From Saprospiraceae bacterium (GTDB lineage Bacteria; Bacteroidota; Bacteroidia; Chitinophagales; Saprospiraceae), in NCBI GenBank assembly GCA_019638455.1, contig JAHBTU010000003.1, positions 248,001 to 312,000 of the forward strand: 64,000 nt of DNA, written 5' to 3'. The notes beneath the pieces were generated by a model. That model was not told where the DNA came from. It was given only the letters and a program-made list of their open reading frames with translations, and did not search any database. The stretch's first letter is position 1. The number at the start of each line of letters is the position of its first letter. This document shows, one piece after another, positions 1-9,270 of this stretch. Both the position numbers and the translations under genes were made by a program.

Positions 1-155
1 GCGAGGGTCATGGCGTTAGGCTCGGTCAGCTCGCTGCTGATGGCCTCCTCGAACCACACGCCAAATTGTGAAAAAGGATTGGCCAGCACGTCGGTTTCGG
101 AAAGCGACTGGCGGGCGTAGTTGCGTCGAAGCGCGGCGAGTTGATGTGGCTCCAT
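1..155 (-). CDS. pdxH: Pyridoxamine 5'-phosphate oxidase, N-terminal part (runs off the window)
   Basis: The reverse strand encodes the first 51 codons of a protein starting [18 protein letters not shown] and continuing with [14 protein letters not shown] and EPNAMTLA. This matches the N-terminus of PdxH: an LRR-x-Y segment, then a conserved P-x(2)-F-x(2)-W helix, then the EP(N/T)AM strand that opens the split-barrel FMN-binding fold. PdxH oxidises pyridoxine or pyridoxamine 5'-phosphate to pyridoxal 5'-phosphate using FMN and oxygen, in the cytoplasm. The ATG at 153-155 is the only sensible start. The FMN- and substrate-binding residues lie beyond the window edge, so integrity cannot be judged. 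It is downstream of and co-directional with the SbcC-like gene, 135 bp away. Confidence 0.85.
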   Translation of the reverse strand, partial: MEPHQLAALRRNYARQSLSETDVLANPFSQFGVWFEEAISSELTEPNAMTL

Positions 156-220
156 ACAAGCGTATTTTTCTGCAAAAGTACGCCTTGACGCGCCAAGGTT
201 TATCACCTCACTATGATTGA

Positions 221-277
221 CGAGCATGATTTTGAATGAGTTGAAAATTCAATCATGCTGAAAACTTGGCGACGTAC
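221..277 (+). repeat. Degenerate copy of a ~105-bp intergenic repeat
   Basis: This stretch shares the blocks ATTTTGAA, CATG and AAAACTTGGCG, in the same order and similar spacing, with the better copies at 7137-7242 and 39417-39520. It lies between the stop of the SbcC-like gene and pdxH. Similarity is partial and the boundaries are approximate. Confidence 0.4.
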
Positions 278-290
278 CGCATCAATCTTC

Positions 291-2696
291 TCAGCGCCAC
301 ACGGCCACACTGCCAGCCTCGCCGCCCTGCACTTCCAAGATGCTCGGAAAATAGTCTTTCAGGCTTTCAATGTGCGACACGATGTAAATCTGGCGAAACT
401 GCTCTTGTAGGTAGTTGAGCGCCAGCATCATCTCCAGCCGTCGCTCCTCGTCCTGACTGCCAAAAATCTCGTCGAACGCAAGGAAGCCGATGCCTTGTTC
501 CGCACCGCTGAGGTCTGTGATGGCTTTGGTAATGGCGATGCGCAGGCAAAAGTTGGCGAGGTCAATCTCGCCGCCGCTAAAACGCTCGATGGGGTAGAAA
601 ACGCCCCCATCGGCGATAGTGAACTCAAAATTTTCGTCCACCCTTATTTGCTCGTATTTGCCCTTGGTGATGCGGCTAAACAGGTCGCTGGCTTCGCGCG
701 AGATGCCGGGGCTGACTTTTTCGAGGATTTCGGTTTTGAACAGTCCGAGCATTTCGGCGAGCTTGCGCAGCAGTTCGATTTCGTCGAGTTTGTCGCTGAT
801 CTGGCTTTTGATGCGGTCGTTGGCGCGGAGTTTTTCTCGGTTTCGGGCAATGCCGTTTTGGAGTTCGATGCCTGTCTTTTCCAAAGTGCGCACCGTTTCG
901 GATTGGGTGTTGAGGGCATCGGCAAAGCCCGTGATGGCTTGTTTGGCGTGTTCGTAGCGGGCCGCATCGTAGCCGATTTGGGCGAGAGCCGCGGACTTGG
1001 CAGCCATGTTCTTTTCGGTTTCCGCCATGGAGGCTTCAGTCGTTTTTAAGACAGCCAGCGTTGTGGGCAATTCGCGGGCGACGTAGTTTTCGTTTTTTGA
1101 AAATTCGAGATAGCGGGGTTCCGTCGCGGCGATTTTTTCTTTCAAACTCGAATAAGCGCCCTCATCGAAATGAACCGCGCCGATTTCTCGCAAAATAGCT
1201 TCGTCGGCTGCGAGGCGTTTTTCCAAAAGTACTCGCTGACTCTCCTCGGCAATTTTTAGACGCGCGATTTCGGCCAAACGAGTCTGTTCTTTTCCCAATT
1301 TCTCGACTTCCAAACGAACCGCGTCTTGACGTTTTCGCAGGTTTTTTCCGGCCTCGACGATGGTGTTTTTTTCTTGTTCCAGCGCCAGCAATTGCTTGGT
1401 TTGCAAAGCGTTGATTTCCTGCTCGAGTTCTGCCAGTGCCCGTTCATAGCCATCGAGCAGAGGCTGAAGACAGGTGGGGCAAGTGCCTTCCCGACCGAGC
1501 TGGCGCAGGGTTGCCAACTTTTCCGAACGCTCGCGCAGCCCCGCCTGAATGCCGCCGATTTTGCCTTCAACGGTGCCGTGCGCTGCCAGTTTGGCCTTGA
1601 TTTCTTCTTCCAGCGTTGCCACAAGTCCTTGTTTTTCGGCCAATGCCGATTCGACTTCGGCCTTTTGTTCTAACTGCTTCGCGTAATCGCCGATTTTCGC
1701 CTGAATGTTTTTCAGGAGCTCGTGCGACTCGGCGATTTTGTCGAGTCGCGCCGAGCGATTGACAAAACGCTGATGTTCTTTTTCAAGCAGGTCGAGTCGT
1801 TTTTTTTCTTCCAAAAATTGTGTGAACACGCCACGCTCGCCATCGAGTTTTTCCTTTTGCTGTTGCAAGTCTCGGCTTTTTTGTGTCAAATTTTCACACT
1901 GCGACTTCAATCCCGCGAGCCTTTCGGCCAATTGGCCGAGCTCGCTATTGAGGGCATTGAACTGCCTCAAGCGCCCTTCCTCCTCGTCGAATTTTTGCTG
2001 TTCTGCTCGGTATTTCTCCTCGACTGCTTTGAGCTTTTTGTGCTCGCTTGCCCACTCGGATTTGTTTTTTTCCAACGCCTGTTCCGCGTCGGTGATTTCG
2101 GCTGTGAGCGTCTCCACGAGCGGGTCGTCGAGCAGGTTTTGCTCTTGGCCTGCGATGCGAATTTTCAGGTCGCGGATGTCGCCGTTGACCTGTGCCTGAA
2201 TGTCGTCGAGACGGTCGAGGCCGAGCATTCGGCGCACGATTTTGCGGCGCTCCTCCTTGCTGGCGTGGGTTAGTTCGTCGAGTTCTTTTTGGCCCGAAAA
2301 GACGGAGCGTTTGAAGGCGTCGCGCTCGATATGCAGCACCTTCACGAGCTCGTCGTTGACGGTGGAGACGCCTTTGGCGACGAGTTGGTCGTTTTTGAAA
2401 AGTTCGGCGCCGACAGCCAGTGCCTTGCCCCGAAACTCGCGCCGCACACGATAGAGGCTCTCGCCGAGCGTGAATTCGAGCATCAACTCCACGCTCGCCT
2501 TTGGGTCGGCGAAAGAGGAGCGCACGAGGTTTTTGTTGCTCTCGTCGCGCCCGAACAGGCAGTACAAAATGGCCTCGAAAATGGTGGATTTGCCCGCGCC
2601 GTTTTTGCCGATAATGCCGACCAGCCCTTCGCGGAAATCGAGCGAGAGGGCGGCGTATTGTTTGTAATTGGCGAGTTTTAAGTTGTTGAGAATCAT
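291..2696 (-). CDS. Rad50/SbcC-type SMC-like ATPase
   Basis: An 801-residue AAA/ABC-type ATPase of the Rad50/SbcC group, which holds DNA ends for processing by a partner nuclease (SbcD/Mre11). Visible parts: an N-terminal nucleotide-binding half with Walker A GKNGAGKS at residues 30-37; a long Lys/Glu/Gln-rich coiled coil; a CPTC zinc hook near residues 405-409 that would dimerise two coiled coils; a second coiled coil; then the ABC signature FSGGE and Walker B FLAFDE near the C-terminus. The start was placed at the ATG at 2694-2696 (MILNNLKLANYKQY) because the family begins directly with this beta strand; an upstream in-frame ATG at 2741 adds 15 unconserved residues. At about 800 residues it is shorter than E. 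coli SbcC (~1050). No SbcD-like metallophosphatase lies next to it within the window. Confidence 0.88.
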   Translation of the reverse strand: MILNNLKLANYKQYAALSLDFREGLVGIIGKNGAGKSTIFEAILYCLFGRDESNKNLVRSSFADPKASVELMLEFTLGESLYRVRREFRGKALAVGAELFKNDQLVAKGVSTVNDELVKVLHIERDAFKRSVFSGQKELDELTHASKEERRKIVRRMLGLDRLDDIQAQVNGDIRDLKIRIAGQEQNLLDDPLVETLTAEITDAEQALEKNKSEWASEHKKLKAVEEKYRAEQQKFDEEEGRLRQFNALNSELGQLAERLAGLKSQCENLTQKSRDLQQQKEKLDGERGVFTQFLEEKKRLDLLEKEHQRFVNRSARLDKIAESHELLKNIQAKIGDYAKQLEQKAEVESALAEKQGLVATLEEEIKAKLAAHGTVEGKIGGIQAGLRERSEKLATLRQLGREGTCPTCLQPLLDGYERALAELEQEINALQTKQLLALEQEKNTIVEAGKNLRKRQDAVRLEVEKLGKEQTRLAEIARLKIAEESQRVLLEKRLAADEAILREIGAVHFDEGAYSSLKEKIAATEPRYLEFSKNENYVARELPTTLAVLKTTEASMAETEKNMAAKSAALAQIGYDAARYEHAKQAITGFADALNTQSETVRTLEKTGIELQNGIARNREKLRANDRIKSQISDKLDEIELLRKLAEMLGLFKTEILEKVSPGISREASDLFSRITKGKYEQIRVDENFEFTIADGGVFYPIERFSGGEIDLANFCLRIAITKAITDLSGAEQGIGFLAFDEIFGSQDEERRLEMMLALNYLQEQFRQIYIVSHIESLKDYFPSILEVQGGEAGSVAVWR

Positions 2697-2776
2697 GCGG
2701 AAAATGCCCAAACAGCGAGGTTGTGCTCGCGTTTCCGGCATTGAAAAAAACAGGGTTATGGGAAGTAGCGATAAAT

Positions 2777-2863
2777 CTATTTTTGGTGCAGCACGACGTA
2801 TTCAGGCTGGCCTTTGGGGTTGGCGATGACCTGTTCCTGCTCAAAAATGGATTCCGCGCTCAT
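2777..2863 (-). CDS. 28-residue mini-ORF resembling an antitoxin N-terminus
   Basis: A short ORF encodes MSAESIFEQEQVIANPKG followed by QPEYVVLHQK. The ending, a glycine turn then PxYVVL, resembles the beta hairpin of Phd/YefM-like antitoxins, where it normally leads into a longer helix that is missing here. It may be a decayed antitoxin or a chance ORF. It sits 80 bp upstream of the SbcC-like gene on the same strand. No toxin gene is visible next to it. Confidence 0.3.
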   Translation of the reverse strand: MSAESIFEQEQVIANPKGQPEYVVLHQK

Positions 2864-3494
2864 TTTTAGTGATTTTCTGACAAAGATAAAGTTTGTTGGC
2901 GAAATCCCGCGAGGTAACGGGGGCGGAATATGGAAATCCCCCTTTCACATTGCGCACCCTACCCGCTGGGGCTTGTGAGTTGCGGGGTATTGGGTGATGC
3001 TTTTTCGCCTTCGCCAACCCCGGCGGGGCGGCAATGTTGGTAGAGGTGATGCACCCCCCATTTCCGTGAGAATTTTCCCGGTTTTCAGGGTGATGGGCCG
3101 ATTTTTAGCAATTCACCGTTTGCAGGGTTTTGGCCGGAGGGGGCTGCCCCGACCTTTGTGCCAGCAGTTGTTCATACGTTGCAATCGCTGTTTTAACAAA
3201 ACAAATACGTCGCGTCGGGAAACTTACCATTAAATATGCTCGTTATGCCCAACATCGAAGATTGAGAATCTCGCTTCTTTCCGTCGGCGGTGCAGGAGAC
3301 CGAAAGCCAACTCCACGCAAAATCTCGCTTCCACACGCCCGTTCGAGGGCATTAGTGCTCCTGCCGATTTTATCCAAAATGCTCTGATGTTCTGGGTGGC
3401 TGATGCTGCCCTGTTCCCATAACGGAACACTTTGTGCCCATTCGCGCAATGGGTGCCGAGCTCATGCTTTGCTCATTTTTAAAATACTAACGCC
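2864..3494. other. Intergenic stretch without a supported gene
   Basis: No reading frame here has a recognisable product. Overlapping short minus-strand ORFs at 3230-3449 have no family signature, so I regard them as chance. The first ~250 bases are G/C-rich and contain runs of pyrimidines and purines. Confidence 0.5.
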
Positions 3495-4115
3495 ATGAAA
3501 AACAACCCGTGTTATCTCGCTCTTGCTACCTTTATTTTTTGGGTCGGCACCTCTTTCACCCAAAGAAAAATGAACGGGCAAGCCACCGATAGTGCCTCTT
3601 TCGACCAATACTCCTCGCTTCAGCACGATGTGCAAGCCGTTTCGTCCACGATTTCCGTGTTGTATGGGGCAGACTACTCCATTGTGGAGTCTTATGTGCA
3701 GGCCGCCGTCAACCACGAGGCGCAAATCGGCATCCCCGCCACGGTGGTCGTCAGCATCGCCGTCTATGAATCGAGCTTCAAAAGCGAGCTCTTCCAAGAA
3801 TCCGGCAACCCTTTTGGTATCAAGGCGGGCAAAGATTGGGGCGGTCTCGTCGTTTATCATTACGACGATGGTATGTACACGCCTTTTCGCAAGTATGGCA
3901 GCGCGGAGGAGGCGGTGCTTGATTTTGGCCGCTTTATCCAAGCCCGCCGCTGGTACGACGATGCCCGCAGTTGCTCGCGCTACGACTATGTGTGCGTGGT
4001 GGATGGCCTGAAAAAAACAGCCCACGAGCCGGGTTACAGCACCAACTCAGAGTGGGATGAAAAAGTGGTCGAGCTCATCGAGCGGCTGGGCTTAGAGGTG
4101 TTGAGTGAGCGATGA
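3495..4115 (+). CDS. Secreted glucosaminidase-family peptidoglycan hydrolase (GH73-like)
   Basis: A 206-residue protein with a Sec signal peptide (MKNNP then a hydrophobic run to about residue 20) and one glucosaminidase domain. Family features: helix SYVQAAVNHEAQIGIPATV, catalytic-type glutamate in VYESSF (Glu92), the turn GNPFGIKA, and the helix FRKYGSAEEAVLDFGRFI. GH73 enzymes cleave the N-acetylglucosaminyl-beta-1,4 bond of peptidoglycan, so the likely place of action is the periplasm, in wall remodelling. No separate cell-wall-binding domain is present, in contrast to FlgJ or LysM-linked versions. It appears monocistronic and is followed by a strong hairpin at 4138. Confidence 0.8.
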   Translation: MKNNPCYLALATFIFWVGTSFTQRKMNGQATDSASFDQYSSLQHDVQAVSSTISVLYGADYSIVESYVQAAVNHEAQIGIPATVVVSIAVYESSFKSELFQESGNPFGIKAGKDWGGLVVYHYDDGMYTPFRKYGSAEEAVLDFGRFIQARRWYDDARSCSRYDYVCVVDGLKKTAHEPGYSTNSEWDEKVVELIERLGLEVLSER

Positions 4116-4137
4116 GGCCGTTATTCATCAAAAAAAG

Positions 4138-4175
4138 AGAGTCATCACGACCACTCGTGATGGCTCTTATTTTTG
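4138..4175 (+). terminator. Rho-independent terminator after the glucosaminidase gene
   Basis: Stem AGAGTCATCACGA (4138-4150), loop CCAC, complementary arm TCGTGATGGCTCT (4155-4167) with one G-T pair, then TATTTTTGG. It lies 22 bp after the glucosaminidase stop codon. Confidence 0.75.
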
Positions 4176-4389
4176 GTGCTTCACGTTGCCTGAATTTTTA
4201 TCCCTTCTAAATAACCCAAATACTGCCTTCTTCTTCAAACGAAAATTCGGCAACCTCGTTCCTGCAAGTAGTTTTGTTCCGCGAAAATGCAAAAGGTGCT
4301 GGGGTAAACTCCCGACAAGTTCTTTTCTTTGCGCGCTTGCATTTCATTGTTCATCCCCGAGGTATCGGGACAAGAATTTGTTACTCCGA

Positions 4390-5079
4390 ATGAGTTGGTT
4401 CACCAGATTCCTATCATCTTCTCTTGGCCAAAAATTCGTGATGGCGCTGACCGGGCTGTTCTTGATGCTTTTTTTGGTCATCCATCTGCTCGGCAACCTC
4501 CAATTGCTGAAAGACGATGGCGGCGAAGCGTTCAATACCTACGCCTTTTTCATGACCCACAATCCGCTCATCATGTTCATATCCTACACCCTCTACGCCT
4601 TTATTGTGTGGCACGCGGTGCAGGGCATTCTGTTGTGGCTTAGCAACAAATCGGCACGGGGCAACAATCGCTACGCGGTGCAATACAGCCGACCGGAGGA
4701 GCGTCCCTCGCGCAACATGGCATGGCTGGGCATCGTCATTTTGGTGTTTCTCATGCTCCACCTTTACCAATTCTGGCTGCAAATGAAATTGGGTAAGCTG
4801 CCGCCCGTGGATGTGGCCGCTTACGACCATCCGGTACAAAACCTATACATCCCGGTGGCGGAGGCATTTAGCAACCCCTTCTATGTGGTTTTTTATGTGT
4901 TGTGCATGGTGGTGGTGGGGTTCCACTTGTGGCATGGCTTCTGGTCATCTTTCCAGACCTTGGGCCTTAACCATCGCCGCTACACGCCGCTCATCAAAAC
5001 GGTGGGTTACATCTACAGCGTCGCCATTCCGGCGGGGTTTGCGCTCATCCCGCTTTGGATGTATTTTTCAAAAATCTGA
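4390..5079 (+). CDS. sdhC: Succinate dehydrogenase cytochrome b subunit (class B)
   Basis: A 229-residue membrane anchor of succinate:quinone oxidoreductase. It begins MSWFTRFLSSSLGQKFVMALTG, the typical start of the Bacteroidota single-subunit (class B) cytochrome b, and shows five hydrophobic segments with His residues in IHLLGN, VWHAV, MLHLYQ and VGFHLWHG that would ligate two haems b. Electrons from SdhA/SdhB pass through it to menaquinone. The frame stays open upstream to 4105, but family length and the conserved N-terminus favour the ATG at 4390. It is followed by sdhA after 101 bp, as expected for sdhCAB. Confidence 0.93.
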   Translation: MSWFTRFLSSSLGQKFVMALTGLFLMLFLVIHLLGNLQLLKDDGGEAFNTYAFFMTHNPLIMFISYTLYAFIVWHAVQGILLWLSNKSARGNNRYAVQYSRPEERPSRNMAWLGIVILVFLMLHLYQFWLQMKLGKLPPVDVAAYDHPVQNLYIPVAEAFSNPFYVVFYVLCMVVVGFHLWHGFWSSFQTLGLNHRRYTPLIKTVGYIYSVAIPAGFALIPLWMYFSKI

Positions 5080-5180
5080 ACAATCCGGGGAGCACGTTTT
5101 TTGGTGCGGTCATTCGATTGCATTAATGCCGCGCCGCTTGCTCGAACCAATACTTTGTCAAATCAGTACACGAAAATAAT

Positions 5181-7112
5181 ATGGCAAAATCAGCTGCCCT
5201 CGATTCCAAAATTCCATCTGGCTCCATGTCGGAAAAGTGGGAGGATTACAAAGGCCACGTCCCGCTCGTGGCCCCCAACAACAAGCGCCGCATTGATGTC
5301 ATCATCATCGGCAGTGGCTTGGCTGGCGCTTCTGCCGCCGCATCGTTGGGCGAGTTGGGCTACAACGTGAAGTGCTTCACTTTTCACGACAGCCCGCGCC
5401 GCGCACACTCCATCGCGGCGCAAGGGGGCATCAATGCCGCCAAAAACTACCGCAACGACGGCGACTCGGTTTATCGCCTTTTCTACGATACCATCAAAGG
5501 TGGCGACTATCGCGCTCGCGAAGCCAACGTACATCGCTTGGCCGAAGTCTCTGCCCACATCATAGACCAGTGCGTGGCGCAGGGCGTTCCCTTTGCCCGC
5601 GAATATGGCGGCTTGCTCGACAACCGTTCTTTTGGCGGAACGCAGGTCTCTCGCACCTTTTATGCGCGTGGACAGACGGGGCAACAATTGCTTATCGGTG
5701 CTTATCAGGCACTAAGCCGCCAAGTCAAGCTCGGCACGGTGAAAATGTACAATCGCCACGAGATGCTCGATGTGGTCTTGGTAGATGGCCAATGTCGAGG
5801 CATCATCGCTCGCAACTTGCTCACAGGTGAGCTCGAGCGCCACTCCGCCCACGCGGTGGTGCTTTGCACGGGCGGCTATGGCAACGTGTTCTACCTCAGC
5901 ACGAATGCCATGTTGAGCAACACGACGGCGGCATGGCGGGCGCATCGGCGCGGCGCATTTTTCGGCAATCCGTGTTTCACCCAAATTCACCCGACCTGCA
6001 TCCCTGTCTCGGGCGAATACCAATCGAAACTCACCCTAATGTCCGAATCGCTGCGCAACGACGGCCGCTGTTGGGTGCCCAAAAATCCCGCCGACCGCCT
6101 GAAAGACCCGCGCGAGATCGCCGAGGCCGACCGCGACTACTACCTCGAACGCCGCTATCCGGCCTTTGGGAACCTTGTGCCGCGCGACATCGCCAGCCGC
6201 GCCGCCAAAGTTGCCTGCGATGAAGGCTTGGGGGTCGGCAAAAGCGGCCTTGCCGTGTATCTCGATTTTGCCGACGCCATCAAGCGCAAAGGGCGGGCGA
6301 CCGTGGAAGCCGCTTATGGCAACCTTTTCGAGATGTACGAAAAAATCACGGGCGAAAACCCCTACGAAATGCCCATGCGCATCTATCCAGCCGTGCACTA
6401 CACGATGGGCGGCTTGTGGGTGGACTACGAACTGATGACGACCATTCCGGGACTCTACGCTTGTGGCGAGGCTAATTTTAGCGACCACGGCGCCAACCGC
6501 TTGGGCGCTTCGGCGCTCATGCAGGGTTTGGCCGATGGCTACTTTGTGTTGCCTTACACCATCGGAGCCTACCTTTCAAGGGAAATACGCACTGGCGAGA
6601 TACCTACCAACACGCCCGAATTCGATGCTGCGGAAAAAGAAGTGCGAGAGCGCATTGCACGACTGCGCGGCATTGGCGGCAAACAGAGCGCGGAGAGTTT
6701 TCATCGTCGTTTGGGCAAAATCATGTGGGACAAGTGTGGCATGGCCCGCAATGCCAAAGGGCTGGAGCAAGCCATCAAAGAGATACGCGATTTGAGGGCT
6801 GAGTTTTGGCGCGACGTTTTTGTGCCGGGCAGCGATGCCGAGTACAATCCCGAATTGGAAAAAGCTTGGCGCGTGGCTGATTTCATGGAACTTGGCGAAC
6901 TGATGTGTCAAGATGCCCTGCACCGCAACGAGAGCTGCGGCGGCCACTTCCGCGAGGAATACCAAACCGAGGATGGAGAAGCCAAGCGCGACGACGTGAA
7001 CTATATGTATGTGGCGGCTTGGGAGTGGAAAGGCGAGGGTGAACAAGCAGCACTGCACAAGGAGCCTTTGGAGTACGAAGAGGTGAAAGTGACCCAACGG
7101 TCTTACAAATAG
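5181..7112 (+). CDS. sdhA: Succinate dehydrogenase flavoprotein subunit
   Basis: A 643-residue flavoprotein that oxidises succinate to fumarate (or the reverse). N-terminal FAD-binding motif [12 protein letters not shown]; the [18 protein letters not shown] segment carries the histidine that binds FAD covalently; downstream are HPTCIP, the substrate loop [13 protein letters not shown] and the [10 protein letters not shown] segment. Length and motif order fit the class-B SdhA/FrdA form with sdhC and sdhB. The complex sits on the cytoplasmic face of the inner membrane. The start ATG 5181 follows an A-rich stretch. Unusually, sdhB does not follow directly: a repeat and a secreted-protein gene intervene. 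Confidence 0.95.
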   Translation: MAKSAALDSKIPSGSMSEKWEDYKGHVPLVAPNNKRRIDVIIIGSGLAGASAAASLGELGYNVKCFTFHDSPRRAHSIAAQGGINAAKNYRNDGDSVYRLFYDTIKGGDYRAREANVHRLAEVSAHIIDQCVAQGVPFAREYGGLLDNRSFGGTQVSRTFYARGQTGQQLLIGAYQALSRQVKLGTVKMYNRHEMLDVVLVDGQCRGIIARNLLTGELERHSAHAVVLCTGGYGNVFYLSTNAMLSNTTAAWRAHRRGAFFGNPCFTQIHPTCIPVSGEYQSKLTLMSESLRNDGRCWVPKNPADRLKDPREIAEADRDYYLERRYPAFGNLVPRDIASRAAKVACDEGLGVGKSGLAVYLDFADAIKRKGRATVEAAYGNLFEMYEKITGENPYEMPMRIYPAVHYTMGGLWVDYELMTTIPGLYACGEANFSDHGANRLGASALMQGLADGYFVLPYTIGAYLSREIRTGEIPTNTPEFDAAEKEVRERIARLRGIGGKQSAESFHRRLGKIMWDKCGMARNAKGLEQAIKEIRDLRAEFWRDVFVPGSDAEYNPELEKAWRVADFMELGELMCQDALHRNESCGGHFREEYQTEDGEAKRDDVNYMYVAAWEWKGEGEQAALHKEPLEYEEVKVTQRSYK

Positions 7113-7136
7113 ACACGGACATTCGCAGGAACATTT

Positions 7137-7242
7137 ATACCTTGATACGCTAAGATTTTTGTCAGATGGCCATGCTTGCTCTCCCTGATTTTGAACAGAT
7201 TGCGCTTTTAGCCATGCCCAAAAATTGGCGGCCCGAAGTATA
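7137..7242 (+). repeat. Copy A of a ~105-bp intergenic repeat with a micro-ORF
   Basis: This stretch is highly similar to 39417-39520 over its full length. It contains an ORF (ATG 7165, stop 7240-7242) whose second half reads [18 protein letters not shown]; the other copy keeps the frame and stop with a few substitutions. It separates sdhA from the next gene. The function is unknown; it may be a mobile or regulatory element rather than a gene. Confidence 0.65.
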
Positions 7243-7250
7243 GAAGCACC

Positions 7251-7877
7251 ATGCAAAACTATCTTTTGCTCACGATACTGCTCTTTTTTGGGGGCAAGGC
7301 AAGCGGACAAGACACCTTGCGGCTCAAAAACCCATCCTTTGAGAAGGACAGGCCACGAGCAGGGGTGGTGCCAACGGATTGGCTCGACATGGGCGCTCCT
7401 ACTGAAACGCCCCCCGATATTCAGCCGGGACAGTTCGGTGTCGAGTTGCCCGCTCAGCATGGCAAGGTGTATTTGGGGTTGGTGGTGCGCGACGTGGGCA
7501 CATGGGAAGGGGTGGGGCAGCGGCTCAGCGGTTTTTTGAAAAAAGATTCGGCTTATACGTTCAGTGTCTGGTTGGCGCGTTCAAATGGGTTCATCTCTAT
7601 TTCAAAATTGACAGGAAAAGAAGCTCGTTACAACAGCCCGACGGTGCTCAAAATTTGGGGCGTAAATGCAGAGACGCAACAAGAGGAACTGCTGGCACAA
7701 AGTGTTCCCGTGGGACATTCTCAATGGACGCTTTACACCTTTACCATGCGCCCCACAGTGGCTGATTTTGACGAAATAAACTTAATGGCCTACTACGCGG
7801 AGGGCTTCGAGCAACAAAATGGCAACTTGCTGCTCGACAACTGCTCGCCCATCGTGAGAATAACCGAACCAAAATGA
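7251..7877 (+). CDS. Secreted protein with a jelly-roll (carbohydrate-binding-like) domain
   Basis: A 208-residue protein with a clear signal peptide ([19 protein letters not shown], cleavage likely before QDT). The mature part begins [13 protein letters not shown] and contains [21 protein letters not shown] and a C-terminal [10 protein letters not shown]. This is the pattern of the CBM4/9-like beta-sandwich often fused to OmpA in Bacteroidota: NxSFE start, tYxlsfwl core, LLDN end. No T9SS tail or enzyme domain is attached. It is inserted between sdhA and sdhB in the same direction, an odd place for a surface protein, and starts only 8 bp after the repeat at 7137-7242. The fold assignment is by pattern and the ligand is unknown. 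Confidence 0.7.
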   Translation: MQNYLLLTILLFFGGKASGQDTLRLKNPSFEKDRPRAGVVPTDWLDMGAPTETPPDIQPGQFGVELPAQHGKVYLGLVVRDVGTWEGVGQRLSGFLKKDSAYTFSVWLARSNGFISISKLTGKEARYNSPTVLKIWGVNAETQQEELLAQSVPVGHSQWTLYTFTMRPTVADFDEINLMAYYAEGFEQQNGNLLLDNCSPIVRITEPK

Positions 7878-7917
7878 AGACAAACATCCATCATCCGTAA
7901 ATCAACCATTGCGAAAT

Positions 7918-8673
7918 ATGCGCTTAACGCTCAAAATCTGGCGCCAAGGCGGCCAATACAAAGGCGAATACGTCACCTACCAACTGCCCGACGTGAACCC
8001 TGACATGTCATTCCTCGAAATGCTCGACGTGCTCAACGAACAGCTCATCAGCCAGCGCGAGGACCCTGTCGCCTTCGAGCACGACTGCCGGGAAGGCATC
8101 TGCGGCACTTGCTCCCTCGTCATCAACGGGCGCCCACACGGCCCGATGAAAGGCACCACCACCTGCCAGGTGCACATGCGCCACTACCACGACGGCGACA
8201 CCATCGTGATAGAGCCATTCCGCGCGCAGGCGTTCCCGGTGGTGAAAGATTTGGTGGTGGACCGCTCCGCATTCGACCGCATCATTCAGGCCGGAGGATA
8301 CGTCAGCGTCAACACCGGTCAGGCACAAGATGCCAACGCCATCCCCATCGAGAAAGAGACGGCCTCGCGGGCGTTCGATGCGGCAGCCTGTATTGGCTGT
8401 GGCGCTTGCGTGGCGGCTTGCCCCAATGCTTCCGCCATGCTTTTCACCTCCGCCAAAATCAGCCATCTCGCGCTCCTGCCACAAGGTCAGGTGGAACGCC
8501 AGAAGCGCGTGTTGGCCATGGTGGCTCAAATGGACAAAGAAGGCTTTGGCAAGTGTTCCAACGTAACGGCTTGCGAAGCCGAATGCCCAAAGGAAATCTC
8601 GGTGGAAAACATCGCTCGCATGAATCGCGAGTACCTCGCGGCGGTATTTGCCTCAGAGAAAGAAATGGCTTGA
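7918..8673 (+). CDS. sdhB: Succinate dehydrogenase iron-sulfur subunit
   Basis: A 251-residue electron-transfer subunit. The N-terminal ferredoxin domain has the [2Fe-2S] cysteines in CREGICGTC plus a later Cys in GTTTC. The C-terminal domain has [12 protein letters not shown] and [15 protein letters not shown] for the [4Fe-4S] and [3Fe-4S] clusters. It carries electrons from SdhA to the cytochrome b. A TTG at 7909 is in frame, but the ATG at 7918 is the better start because family members begin with the RLTLKIWRQ strand. It lies 40 bp after the inserted secreted-protein gene, so co-transcription is likely. Confidence 0.95.
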   Translation: MRLTLKIWRQGGQYKGEYVTYQLPDVNPDMSFLEMLDVLNEQLISQREDPVAFEHDCREGICGTCSLVINGRPHGPMKGTTTCQVHMRHYHDGDTIVIEPFRAQAFPVVKDLVVDRSAFDRIIQAGGYVSVNTGQAQDANAIPIEKETASRAFDAAACIGCGACVAACPNASAMLFTSAKISHLALLPQGQVERQKRVLAMVAQMDKEGFGKCSNVTACEAECPKEISVENIARMNREYLAAVFASEKEMA

Positions 8674-8880
8674 CAAAAAGGTGGAGAAAGGTGAAGGGCA
8701 GAAGGTCGCACTGCTCGACATTTTCAAATTTGCCACGAAGTCACAAAGACGCAAAGCAAAATACTCATTGATTTACCACATTTTATGCCTTTGCTTCTTT
8801 GCAGCACAAAAATAATGTCCAGTAGTGTGGTAGAAGGTAGATGGTGGGTAAAAACTTAGGCAGGACAGCAGACATTGAAT

Positions 8881-8965
8881 TTTTGACAGGATTTACAAGA
8901 TTTACAGGATAGATGGAGTGGCTTCGCCGCCAAGAATCCTGTAAATCGTGTAAATCCCGTCAAAA
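8881..8965. repeat. Inverted repeat with 30-bp arms (AGGATTTACAAGATTTACAGG type)
   Basis: The left arm 8881-8910 begins TTTTGACAGGATTTACA; the right arm 8936-8965 is its reverse complement at 28 of 30 positions; the loop is 25 bp. The AGGATT(T/A)ACAAGATTTACA core recurs at 34711-34775. It could fold as a long hairpin in RNA. No ORF or target duplication is seen. Confidence 0.75.
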
Positions 8966-9201
8966 ACCTGTAAGCCTGTCAACCAAGCCTTAGCACGCTT
9001 GGGGCTGCTTAGGTTTTTACGATGGTGGAGGGTGGAAGACTGCGAGACTTGCTTTTGAGGTGCATGCTTTTTCAAAGAAAACGAAACAATCCTGCACCTT
9101 CCTCCCCGCACCTAAGTTTTTGGAAAATGGGATAAAAAATCTCGCCCTATTGGCTTATGCCGTTGCAAAGGGTCGCCTTGTGCGAAATCCCCAACGATGA
9201 A

Positions 9202-9270
9202 AAGGTCGAATCAGCAGGTTTTGTTTGGTGCCAACGTTCCGACAACCGCTGATTCGGCCTTTTTTCATTT
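9202..9270 (+). terminator. Terminator-like stem-loop without an upstream gene
   Basis: AAGGTCGAATCAGC (9202-9215) pairs with GCTGATTCGGCCTT (9248-9261) with one mismatch, followed by TTTTCATTTTT. The 32-nt loop can itself pair (GGTT with AACC). The nearest upstream gene, sdhB, ends 530 bp away, so it may terminate a small RNA or a long sdhB 3' UTR. Confidence 0.5.

Noticed and set aside
3230..3449. Overlapping small minus-strand ORFs in the 2.9-3.5 kb gap
   Set aside because: No family resemblance, no promoter or initiation context, and two frames compete.
8700..8830. Possible tRNA or rRNA fragment near CACGAAGTCACAAAGACGCA
   Set aside because: No cloverleaf or conserved TpsiC arm is visible; it resembles dispersed low-complexity repeats.
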